Shown here piece by piece: positions 1-10,464 of a stretch of DNA of 64,000 nt. Every line of letters begins with the position of its first letter. The stretch's first letter is position 1. Origin of the DNA: Diphasiastrum complanatum (lineage: Eukaryota; Streptophyta; Lycopodiopsida; Lycopodiales; Lycopodiaceae); contig CM055108.1 of the NCBI GenBank assembly GCA_029204225.1, positions 15,152,722 to 15,216,721 on the forward strand, given 5' to 3'. Below the pieces are notes generated by a model. It was not told where the DNA came from. It saw only the letters and a program-made list of their open reading frames with translations, and searched no databases. The translations under genes and the position numbers were made by a program.

Positions 1-1000
1 GAAAAAGATCGTTATGTTGAATCTACTAATATCATAAATTGGAATCATAGTTTGGCTACCATTGATTGTGTGAATGTCGATTATTGTGCTCAACATCAGG
101 ATGATTGTACCTATAATCCTCTGGTTGATAATGAACAAATTCCTGATCTAGGCACCCCTATCATTAATATCTATTTTATTGATACTCTTCCACACAATGA
201 TGAGTTGTTAATGTTGCATGGCTACCTACTGGTGAATCAAAAGATTTATTCGTAGATGATGAAAATGTCTTACGAATTCATATTTGCCAGAAGATTTGGA
301 CATTTCTGATATTCAGATCCTCAACTACATGGAGGCACTTCCACTCAAAGCCTTCCCGTAATATTCATCCAAAGTGAAACCAGTTGCAAAGGTTACGGTC
401 AAAAAACTTGATACAAAGCTATATCGTGTCAAATGACAGGAAACAATTTTTGAAATCCACGATGAGATCCTCCATGACGTGCCACCACTTCCTCATCCGC
501 ACACCTCACGTCCTTCGAAGCCACAACCTCGTGGCCATACCATGAAAGAAAAGATGGAGAAACCTCGTAGACCTTACCACTGCTAGGGAAGTGCCTGATA
601 TCACATCCGCTCAAACGTCAATTCCCAAACCTCCCAAATCACCATCCAGACAGTTGAAAGGCAAGGCCCCCCTCGAATCCCCAGCACATGATGTGTCTGC
701 ATATTTTAAAAAATATATGATCGAGAATGTGACCATCCAATTACTCCAAGCTCAATGCGAGCCAAATGGTAATTCACCCTAGGAAGGCCCTGCCTGAACC
801 ATCACTCTCTCCTTGAGTGAGCTCAATGAAAGTAACGAATACATTGTCCACGTTGGGGCTCATCTCAATCGGGAACAATGCAAAAGGCTTGAGAAGCTTT
901 TGTGCAAATATTGCTTGGTCCTATAAAGACATGAAAGGAGTCTCACCCCAGTACCTGTGCATGTTGGCCATAACATTGTACTTGATAGTTTAAGTATTGC
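1..1000 (+). pseudogene. Ty3/gypsy pol remnant (region leading into reverse transcriptase)
   Basis: Decayed polyprotein of a Ty3/gypsy retrotransposon. One frame near 820-900 reads SNEYIVHVGAHLNREQCKRL, and another frame from about 889 reads NIAWSYKDMKGVSPQYLCM. This matches the pol stretch just before reverse transcriptase, where plant gypsy elements have an L-T/N-x-E-E segment followed by a DVFAWSY-D-M-x-G block. An open stretch at 52-255 (67 residues, acidic) belongs to the upstream part and ends in a stop. The frames are broken by several stops and at least two frameshifts, so no protein can be made. It runs off the left edge. The family call rests on these short motifs only; Tat/Athila-type is a guess. 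Confidence 0.5.
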
Positions 1001-2106
1001 TTGAATGTCTTTGCTTTCACATTTTGTGCACAGCTTGTGAAAAACCATTTTTCCAAATCATTTAAACCTTTTTAAAGCCAACACATTAAGCTTACTTTTG
1101 ACAAAGTTTCAAGTGAAATGATCATACCCAAACTCTGCAACAACTCTATGACCTCTTAAATCTTTACATCCTACTAGCTTTTTTGTGTGCGTACACATTT
1201 CATGTTTGATCGTTCTACAAACTATCTAGATCATTTCTTAGCCAAAACACTATACGAACACCCCAAGGAATTTCATGTTTGATTGTAGTAATTTTTTGAG
1301 GTTGACCTTCAAAAGAATTGGAGAACATGTGCTAGTTTCAATAAGTGCACTACTTTAGAACTTCCAAAATATATACACACTGTGTAAATCATTAAGTCAA
1401 TTCATTAATTGACCTTCAATAGATTGCCAACAGTTGCATGTGACTCTGCATTATACTCCAAGCCATTTCAAATTTGAAAAGCATATGTAAATCTTGTTAG
1501 TGTCCTGCACACTAGAGGTGTGATTAGCTCTTGCTAGTATTTCTACCTTAGAGTCACAAAAATTTGGCCAAGTGGAAGGTTCTAACTATGCTTGATTATG
1601 ATGATGTAAATGATCATTTCAATGTTATTAAGTTTATTTGTTGTCTCACATGTTCTCCATGTTGTGTTGAATGCATTTTGCTTTGTGAACATAGTGAATT
1701 TAGGAGCAATTGCCATCTTGTAATCTTGGAGAGATTGTAATAAAAAAATGAGTCTAGTCCTCAATGATTTTATTATTGTGCAAACTCAAATGCTTGAATA
1801 ATCTTAGTAATTGATTAATGAGTCAAGATCCATAATATATCAATTATATTTCACTATAACGTAACATTATTGATAAGGTGGAGATAGTTTTAAACACTTT
1901 CCTCATCTTCTAGTTTAGTGACTAGTTTTGTGTCTTTAGCTCACCTTTTCTTTGCACTTTTTCATAGGTTCAATTTAGTACTAAACTTTACTCACCATTA
2001 GATTGGCGGTATTGCCCTCTTTATCTTGGAAATGTCAAGCTTCCATAGCCTCTTTCAAGGATGGGAAAAGGGATAACATAAAATTTTGGCATCATTGTTG
2101 GGAAAG
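1000..2106 (+). mobile_element. Probable Ty3/gypsy LTR with decayed tRNA-Asp primer-binding site
   Basis: At 2087-2106 the plus strand reads TGGCATCATTGTTGGGAAAG. The 3' end of plant tRNA-Asp predicts TGGCGCCGTTGCCGGGGATC at this site; almost every difference is a transition. This is the primer site used by Athila/Tat-type gypsy elements, so the AT-rich sequence upstream is likely the LTR. The left LTR border is not resolved. No gag is clearly readable downstream, although a short open start at 2926 (MEQSVPTPKPENKIELSCM, then a stop) could be a relic. Confidence 0.4.
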
Positions 2107-2444
2107 TTGTTGATTATGACTCATCAATTTTGAAGAACTTTTTTTGTTGTAATTTTGGCTTTTATTCTTTTTTTGCAATGTTCATATCATGTGTTCTACT
2201 TGACTTTCTTTTTTTCTTGATCAAAGTTGTGTTTAGATTATGCTGCGACTATTTTCAAACACCCACGTCACCCATTCCAAATATTTGCATTTGCAATTAA
2301 CTTCTAATTTTGAAAGAATCTTTCAATAATGAGAGGATCTTAGAAACCACCAAGTTTTTCAGCAATTGTATGTGAGAGAGGAGTGTTTGTTTTTAGTGTG
2401 AGTATTTTGAAACACTTAACCAATCTAAGAAATATGTTATTTCA

Positions 2445-2594
<150 letters not shown>

Positions 2595-2599
2595 TTTCT

Positions 2600-4060
2600 A
2601 TGTTTCGTTCCGAAAATACATGCATGCAAAAGCCCATCCACATGTACATATTGAGTTTCTTAAAGGATGTAGGAACACATTAGCTTATTCATAGAATCAG
2701 AACCACGAGCTAGGAGAAAATTATGGACTTTGCTATGTACTTGGATTTCTGTATGGAAATTAACCAAGGATTTCAGCTTGTTTTGTACTTGGAGTGGTAC
2801 ATAAAGATCTATCAAGGGTTTCAATAGAAAATCAGCAATTAGATCTTTGTGTATGGTTTGAAATCGCCCAAGAAGTCACTTCACAAAAACCCAAATTAGA
2901 GAGATCTCATATACCACCCATCAACCATGGAGCAATCAGTGCCCACTCCCAAGCCTGAGAACAAGATTGAGCTTTCTTGCATGTAGGCATCAATCAAGTT
3001 ACCTCAATTGATAGATATCAAATTTGAGCTTTCTCAAGTGATAAAGACCAATTCCATCAATAAGGAATCTAACTTGAGGAGTCCTAAGGTCTGAACTTTT
3101 AGTCAAGTTCAATCTCTCGATGAACTATGTTCATTGACATCCACTATCAATCCATTAGAGTGTAACGTTGGTGTTTCATACTATCAAGATCTATCTTATT
3201 CATGAGATGCCTTGTCATGTGAATGGAATTTTTGAAATAGAATGTGGCCTAGTAAACCTTCGTGTGGGGCCCAAAAGTATCCATAAACCTTAATAAAGGT
3301 GGATTTCTCTTTAAGCCAGCTATCAAGAGATTAACTAGTAATAAGTGGCCATTGCAAGGTCAATGTTAATTAGGATTTTAATGTTGTCTAAACATAGTCT
3401 ATTGAAATAGTAGAATTGGCTCATTTGCATTGTGAAAGAGTTGAATAATCCTCCACTCCTCATTTGTGAATGTGAGCAATTGAGATTGTTTATGTTGTGC
3501 TTTAACCATGGTGCTTTGTACTTGAATCTCTTGAGAATTAATAATATCAATGGCTAATATATTCTATTTTGATTCTATCGCGTTATCAATATAAATGTTG
3601 TTGTATTTTCCTATTTTTGGTATCTCTTTTATGTTTTGCTAATAATTTTAAGATAGGCACATGATAATTGTGGCCTAGTATGAAGGCATTTATTTAAATT
3701 GAATGTACAACACAATGACATTTGTTTTGGGACTTTGACCTAAAAAAGAATAATTTTTTTTGGTGTTTTCTAGTGGTCCTAGTTTTAGGCCAAAATCATG
3801 GATTTCTTTAATAATCTTTAAATTTTATTTTGAAAAAGAACCAAAAAATGCATATTTTTAATAAAGAACTACAAGTTTTTGTGTCGCAAAACTTCATAAA
3901 ATCATCATAATTACAAATGAAATAATAATTCAGGAGAACAAATGATTTTTGAAACTCGAAATCCCAAAATACAAAAAGACTTATATTATATTCACACATT
4001 CTCCTTCTTAAAGTACATTTTTTAAGGAATTTTCACTGATGCCCAGAACTTGACATATTC
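2600..4060. other. Non-coding stretch, nothing recognised
   Basis: AT-rich sequence with only short frames. It may be the internal leader of the gypsy element whose primer site is at 2087-2106, but no domain can be read. Confidence 0.4.
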
Positions 4061-5400
4061 TCAACACTCATTTTCAGCTGATGAAGTGGAAGACTTGTCT
4101 TCTTCATCAAAGTCAACTGGCATATCTTCCTCAGAATCCGTGTCTAATGTTGGCAAAAAGCCTTGTAAATCAGCTTGTCTCTGTTGATGACGAGTAGAGG
4201 ATGATGGTTTTTAATCCAAGCCGTTCTTTTAATATATATATAGTTGACTTTCGTAGATGATTGGTCATTGTTAACTCAAAATTAAATGCCAAAACATCTA
4301 TATCCTCTAAATTCAAATCGTCGACTCTTGGTTGATTTTTTGGCAATCTCTTTCTCTTGCCCTTTGGATCTACTTGCAACATTTCGAGTTCGTACCTTCT
4401 CAAAAAAGCATCAATTTATGAGGCCAATGAAATTCTTCAATTGTTGATGCATGTTCGAGATTAAGCAAACTGATTTTTTGTTCCTCGAAAAAGTCCATCC
4501 ACTAATGCTAAACTCATCGAAAAAATGATAAGCTTGATTCCAAAAACTTTAATGAGGCAAATGGATCAATCTCACGATGTTCTCTTTGCGCTTTTGTTCT
4601 TCTAGCATGGACTTCAAGGGAGACAACACGGCAAGCTTGATTTGAGTCGATGGAATGTTAAGCAAAAATTGAACTCCTTCAAGAGGCTGCCATGAAACTG
4701 AATTTGAAATTAGTTTTTCCCATAATAATATAATGTCTGATTTGTTACATTTGATTTTAAACTGGTGCTGAAAGCTAATATCATTAATATTAGCTATGCA
4801 TCGCTCTGTTTCATTGGACGCCTTAACATAATCACGAAAATCATATGTGTGTCTGATTAATGACATTTTTGGCTTTGGCACATACGATTCCTCGACAATG
4901 ATTTGAAGCATTGGTAAAGAAAATGTCTTCTTGTGTCTCAACTTCTTAGAAAAGCAACTAAACATTTAATCAATTTGATCATGGGTATGCCCTATGAACA
5001 AAAATCCTATTTTTACTTTTTTGAAAAAAAAAATTTCTACTAGCATAGACAAATAGGCCAAAACAATTTGGTTTTTATTTTCCCTAGCAATGTTGTCAAG
5101 TTGCAAATAAAGTATTTTCGAAAGATTTTCACCAAATTTGCAAATTATCTTATGTACAATGGTGATCGTCAAATTTGGATCGTTTTGAACGTTGGGATAA
5201 TTAAAAAAGTCCTTGGACTCCAAAGTGCCATTAAACACAAGTGCTGCAACGAGATGAACCTGAATAAAATCTGTCTGACAAAATGAGACAACATTGTTTT
5301 TTTCTGATCCAGCCATCAATAACAAGGCCCAGATATTTTTGTAGACATTCCAAACATTGAACCGGTAACTGATGGTCAACATTTTCTGAATTTCTGGCCT
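4061..5400 (-). pseudogene. DUF7869-like (transposase-like) protein relic
   Basis: Read on the minus strand, two open pieces (5382-4966 and 4965-4549) lie in the same frame, separated by one TAA at 4963-4965. Across that point the protein reads ILYLQLDNIARENKNQIVLA ... GFLFIGHTHDQID, stop, MFSCFSKKLRHKK. The pattern Q-x-D-N-x-x-R-E-N-K-N, then F-x-x-x-G-H-T-H-x-x-I-D, then M-F-S is the hallmark of the C-terminal part of DUF7869 proteins, widespread transposase-like ORFs of unknown activity; this attribution is from memory. Downstream, in shifted frames, come a basic piece (KGKRKRLPKNQPRVDD, about 4350) and an acidic tail (DSEEDMPVDFDEED) ending at 4061. The N-terminal half is not visible. One nonsense codon and at least two frameshifts make it a relic, though the core is well preserved. 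Confidence 0.55.
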
Positions 5401-5705
5401 TGCCCGACGTTTAACTGGTATGGTTAACTTCAGACAATAGTTAGTTAAGCATGAGATGTAATATCTTCTCTTCGTGCTCGTTCCAAAATTCGGGACTAGA
5501 GCTTTAAGACTGAAAATCTTGGCGTGCTCAATGCAAAAACTGAAGCGGGAGTAGCAGAACTTTTGAAATCATTGTATGCTTATAGTGAAATATGAGACGG
5601 GACGATTTTTCAACGCAACATAAACATTACAAAAATAAGGTATGCTAGATTTATTCATGTTGATTTACTGTAGTTTGAAGCATTTATGGATTGTAGCTTT
5701 TAACA

Positions 5706-6092
5706 ATGGCAATGTTCCATTTACATGTTGTTCTTCCTATGAAATGCACTCCAATTATTAAGAAAAAACTGAAAGTTGTAGAGAATGTTGCTACAATAGT
5801 TAGAGAATTGAGAATGAATAATCATATGAATATAGATTTGTGGGTGAATGGATCAATTTATCCTAATGATTCAGCTACCAATTTGTGTCCAGATTTTAAG
5901 TCCGTAACTCATCTTCTCAGATTTGTATGTGAAAGAAATAGCGAATTACTTGGATATTGTCAAAGGTTGCGTGATATTGGAATGCATATCATATCTTGTC
6001 TTAATCAGCAATTACAGTTTGTTAATCAACAATTGCAACGTGCAAATCAGCAATTGCTTCATTATGTGCAACACACTAGTGCTAAAAATTGA
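5706..6092 (+). CDS. Hypothetical 128-residue ORF with Gln-rich C-terminal repeat
   Basis: I do not recognise this protein. It starts MAMFHLHVVLPMKCTPIIKK, is basic at first, and ends in a Gln/Asn-rich segment in which NQQLQ-type units recur three times at seven-residue spacing (residues about 99-121), consistent with a short amphipathic coiled coil. It lies directly upstream of, and divergent from, the DUF7869-like relic at 4061-5400, so it could be an accessory ORF of the same element. An acceptor-like tttgttgcag at 6251-6260 could add a further exon, but none is convincing. It may equally be a chance ORF in old transposon DNA. Confidence 0.25.
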   Translation: MAMFHLHVVLPMKCTPIIKKKLKVVENVATIVRELRMNNHMNIDLWVNGSIYPNDSATNLCPDFKSVTHLLRFVCERNSELLGYCQRLRDIGMHIISCLNQQLQFVNQQLQRANQQLLHYVQHTSAKN

Positions 6093-6462
6093 TGACTTAT
6101 CTACACATAGCGGCAATTAAAAAAAAGACGTTGAACATTCAAGTATATTTCATATATTTAGTTTATTTGATTTGTATATGTTATTTAAGTTTGATTTGCA
6201 CTTGATAACATGGATTATTTATTTATTAAACATAATTTGAGTTTCATATGTTTGTTGCAGATCATGTTTGGTGTACAAATCATGGATGACACAATTCAAG
6301 AAATAAATATTTAGTTCAACTTTTTCAGTGGTTTTACAGAAGAGCACAATTTAGATATCAAGCTAAAAACTCGCCAAATGTTACAATTTTTCGAAAGGCA
6401 TTCAAATTCATAACAAAAGAGAGATCCTTGTAATATATCAAAAATCTATTACAGAAAATTGT

Positions 6463-6938
6463 TTAATTATCATCATCATTCTCTTCAAGATTCAGACGGA
6501 TGGTATTGTCATGAATGAATAATCTTCTTTCATATGGATCCAAAAATTCTAAATTTTTCCTTTCGCTCATATCAATATAACTCGAATAAAGGGCCACTGG
6601 AGATGATCTTTTTGTATTTTTATTGAGAGTATAACCCAATATTTTAATTCCAAATCCCTTTTCACAAAAAATATTTTATATGTTCCTCTTGCATACTTAT
6701 GGTCTCCTAAACAAACTGATAATAATTTGATGGCCATAATAAAAGTGGTTGCATATGGATTAAAAGATGAATGATATATACAAATCTCATTATTTTGAAA
6801 GTTTTTTAAATAATGAGATAGAGACACATCCTTTCTCCCGACTGATACACCTTGGACACCTCCATGTCTCATACCAAAGGCATCTATTTCAATAGCATCC
6901 TGTAAACGAGTAAAGAAAATAAATTTAGAATGATACAT
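6463..6938 (-). pseudogene. Unrecognised coding remnant with one frameshift
   Basis: The minus-strand frame from 6938 reads through MRHGGVQGVSVGRKDVSLSH and a hydrophobic NPYATTFIMAIKLLSVCLGD segment to about 6610. A second frame then carries on as ALYSSYIDMSERKNLEFLD ... RRLFIHDNTIRLNLEENDDDN and stops at 6463. Both parts have protein-like composition, and the acidic end looks like a genuine C-terminus. Either an intron or a single frameshift joins them; no good GT-AG pair is obvious. No known family comes to mind. Together with the ORF at 5706-6092 and the relic at 4061-5400 it may come from one uncharacterised mobile element. Confidence 0.3.
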
Positions 6939-7088
6939 AACACTGCAAACTCATACTTTAACACGGTATCTGAAATAAGAAAACTAAACAATATCAATAC
7001 CAATATAATATCTACGTATCAGATCATAATCATCGTATTCAACGACATTGCTCTGCTAATGTCATATCCCCCAATGGCCTCTACTTTT

Positions 7089-7600
7089 TGTGAAAAATAG
7101 CCTATTTTGGCAAATCTAGCCATATAGAGCTTTGTAAATATTGTGTATAATTGGGTTCCACACATGGAAGGCCAAGATGCCACATGGCAACCCACTCCTA
7201 ATGTAGGTTAGATCAAGTCAAGAGAGTTGGTCATGTCTATTTGGTGGTCATCCCTAGTTTATAGGACCTACACCTAAGTTTAGTGAAAATTTGACCAACT
7301 AGCTACCTACCAAACATATCTCTAGGATCTAGGCCAGGGTTTTATTTTAGGACAAGAATAAGTTAACTTCCTTTATTACATGCTGGATTTTCACCTAACT
7401 TTGCAAAGGAAGTGAATTTACTATGTAGCTTCATCTCTCCATAGTGAGAAGATAGGGTTTTTTTTAAGCTCATTGGCAATCTCAAACTAGTTCACTATGT
7501 ACATTGAGTTTTTGTGATCCAAATGCAACCAAATCAATTTCTACTTGTTTCTCAAGTTGAAGGCCGTACTACATCCTGTAGTACACACGTGTAGGTATTA
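7089..7600 (+). mobile_element. Truncated LTR copy (family A), plus orientation
   Basis: Starts TGTGAAAAATAGCC, equivalent to the LTR start at 50609 on the minus strand, and runs in parallel with it for about 500 bp. Shared landmarks include a conserved block around a paired TAGTACACAC motif (about 7580) and a purine block near 7445. It lacks the last 150 bp or so of the LTR found at 49917-50609, and neither an internal region nor a primer site follows. Other copies are at 49917-50609, 53525-53830 and 60635-61078. Confidence 0.6.
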
Positions 7601-10464
7601 GCATCATTATTTACACTCTTTACAATATACATTCACATTTATAGACCAATACAATTACGAGGCAAGTGGGCTCCTAGATGTTTTTATTCCAAATGCAATT
7701 TGGGATTCAAATATGGGTTTCCATTGCCATAGGTCCAATCTAACTCAACTCTGGTGCAGGACGAACTTTCATTTTTTAATGTTTCATTTCAATCATTTGG
7801 CCTACAAGGTAAGTAGACATATTATACCCTTGTTACTTTGTAGCCCTCACAAAAACAAAGTAACTACATTGTTATTACAAGCTTTTATGGGGAGTCCCTT
7901 CCTTCAGGCCAAAGCATGTCTGATGTATTGCAAGTTGCAATTTTTGAAGGGCCTGTCAAGTTGACCCATTTCATATACCGTTAGATCTAATCATCAAGGT
8001 TTACTTTGAGATCTACTAATCCTCATGCACCTAACTTAAAGATAGTCTCAAGTTGTAAAAAATTCCATTTTTTTTATCATGAATATAATATGATAAGTCT
8101 ATTAATAAAAACGTCATCAAAAGTCTTGCTTAATTTCCTTTAGTTCTATTTTAAATGCATATTGCCAACCATATATGGCATTTAATGTGTAAGCACATAC
8201 ATCATGAATTGACATTGACTCCCATGTAAGTCAAACACTTACCAACAAAATACATAGATTGAAATTACAAACACATTGTTGATATTTCAAAGATGCTACA
8301 AATGAGGTAGACGTAAAGTGCTATCACCTCTAGTTGTGCAACAGCATAAGAAAAAAAATATCATTATCTTTATTCAAAGAAAATGGTTTATATTATGAAC
8401 CATTATTTTCCTTAATTCATGTTAATTTCTATCTGTAAACATCGAGTTGGTGATTATATCATGTGATATTATTAAGAGGAACAAAATTCATTTACATATC
8501 TAGATTCTTTTCCTTAGCAAGCGTAACAAGTGATCGTTTGGCATGACTGGTACCTTAGGCTTCAACCTTTGCTTTAAACATTAACGTACTCAAAAGAAAC
8601 CATACACATGCTCTTCAAATTCATCAAATGCGACCATTGGATTATATCTTGAAGCCTGACAACAGAGGTAGGATGTGTCTTGTAACGTAGCCGACTTTCC
8701 TGCCTTTATTCTTAGCCAGAAGAGGGTCATTATCAGTGGCCTTGCTCAAGATTCTCATAACCTTTCATTTAACTCGCTAAAAATATCTGTTTAATGGACT
8801 ACCTGACTGAAACAAAGACCCAGCACGACAAACGCAGAAAATTCTACCATATATGAAGGCAGATATTAAAAAATAAGATTCTGAATTGAAGGGAGCAAGA
8901 ATAGTGTTTGATAATAGTAGGCAAATCAATATCGAACTTTTCTAGCTCGAGTAGAAGCAATTGAGAGTAGGAACTTGAAAGCTTGACAATGAGTGTGCAA
9001 GGGACACAATAAACTCAAATGAAGCTTTTGAGAAAAGCAAGTACTTGAATTTTGGGCAATAGTCCAGATCATAAAAGGATAAAATAATTTTTTTTAATTT
9101 TTTTCTGGCCACATTCCGGAACGGAACATGTTTCATTCCGGAACAGGCAACTATGATTAGAACTATCGTGTTCTAGTTAAGAACCAAAAACCTATGTTAC
9201 TTGAACTTTTTTGGGATGCAAGACCATAAACCATGGAGTTGAGACAAATATCTGAGAAAAGAGCTTATGGAACTTAATTTGTTATACCAGATAGCACAAG
9301 ATATTATATAGCATATGCCAAATAATGGCACTCAACCTTGTTACATTGATGACATCTAATCAGAAGTAAAACCATTGAGAGCAGCCGAATCCTTTGCAAT
9401 ATTGGACCCATGTTGACCGAATGTGCCATGACATGACCTTTGACTTTTAACATGTCATGCCCAGAATGTTTTGTTATCTCAACCTTCATGAAGCCCTTCA
9501 AGTTTCCCGTTCAAGCCAGCCCTTGTCATAATCCATTAGACATTGTTACTGAAGAATTTCTCCTTATTAGCCTTTGCAATGATGAGTATGAACAGGTTAA
9601 CCCATCCGGAAAAAAACTCACATGGAAGGTCTGTATTCTGAATGTTTTGAATTCATATCCATGATGTGAAGAGAGCTTCAGAATCCAAGAGATATCGAGG
9701 TTTGCAACTTGCAAAGGTGGAGCAAACTGTAGCATCATGGGTTCTTTTTTTTTCTTTGATAAGAAATGATTCATAAGTACTGATATGATTGACAAACCAT
9801 AAGACAAGTCAATATCTCATCCAAATAGAGAGTTGACATGCAAAACACATGAATGATGATAATAGTAGAAACAACAATATCAGACAGCCCAAGTGGTTCT
9901 AAAGCCGATAAATATTCTCAATTTAGTTCAATACCGAGAAGACCAAACCTGATATGGGATGTACAGCTACACACTTGCAATACGGCCTCTTTCTGATCTA
10001 TTTCCTAAAAAGGATTCCTTGGAAAACAACTCTCCAATCTATCTAGCCAACTACAAATTTATGGTTATATTACATGCTTATAAAAGTAATCAATAAAGCT
10101 TCCTGCTAGTCGCAATTTAATGAGCAATTGCAATTGTAATTGCAGGATGTCTCAAATAGAAATCGAGAGAATTTTGTTTGAATATCTTCTATTTTGTGAT
10201 ACACTATTGCAATATACCCAAGAATCACTGAGAGAGGAAGGTGACAAGGGTGCAAAGTGATATAAACCCAGAGACAAGACACCAAATGCATCATTAATTT
10301 ACTCTACAAGGACGCTACTTGCGTTCAGGAGTCCGAATCCAAATCTGCACAAACGTGGCTACAAGAATGACTGCTCTGCACAATTCAAATCTAAGATCCA
10401 GAAAGCGCTACAGCATTTCCAACTGGTTGGGACAAATGGTGGAAATAGACAGATTACCTGAAAA
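7600..10464. other. Intergenic stretch downstream of the AGTRAP-like gene
   Basis: No gene is supported. It is downstream of the minus-strand gene ending at 10465, and its nearest part should hold the 3' UTR. A degenerate palindrome built on TTCCGGAAC lies at 9112-9144. Confidence 0.5.
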
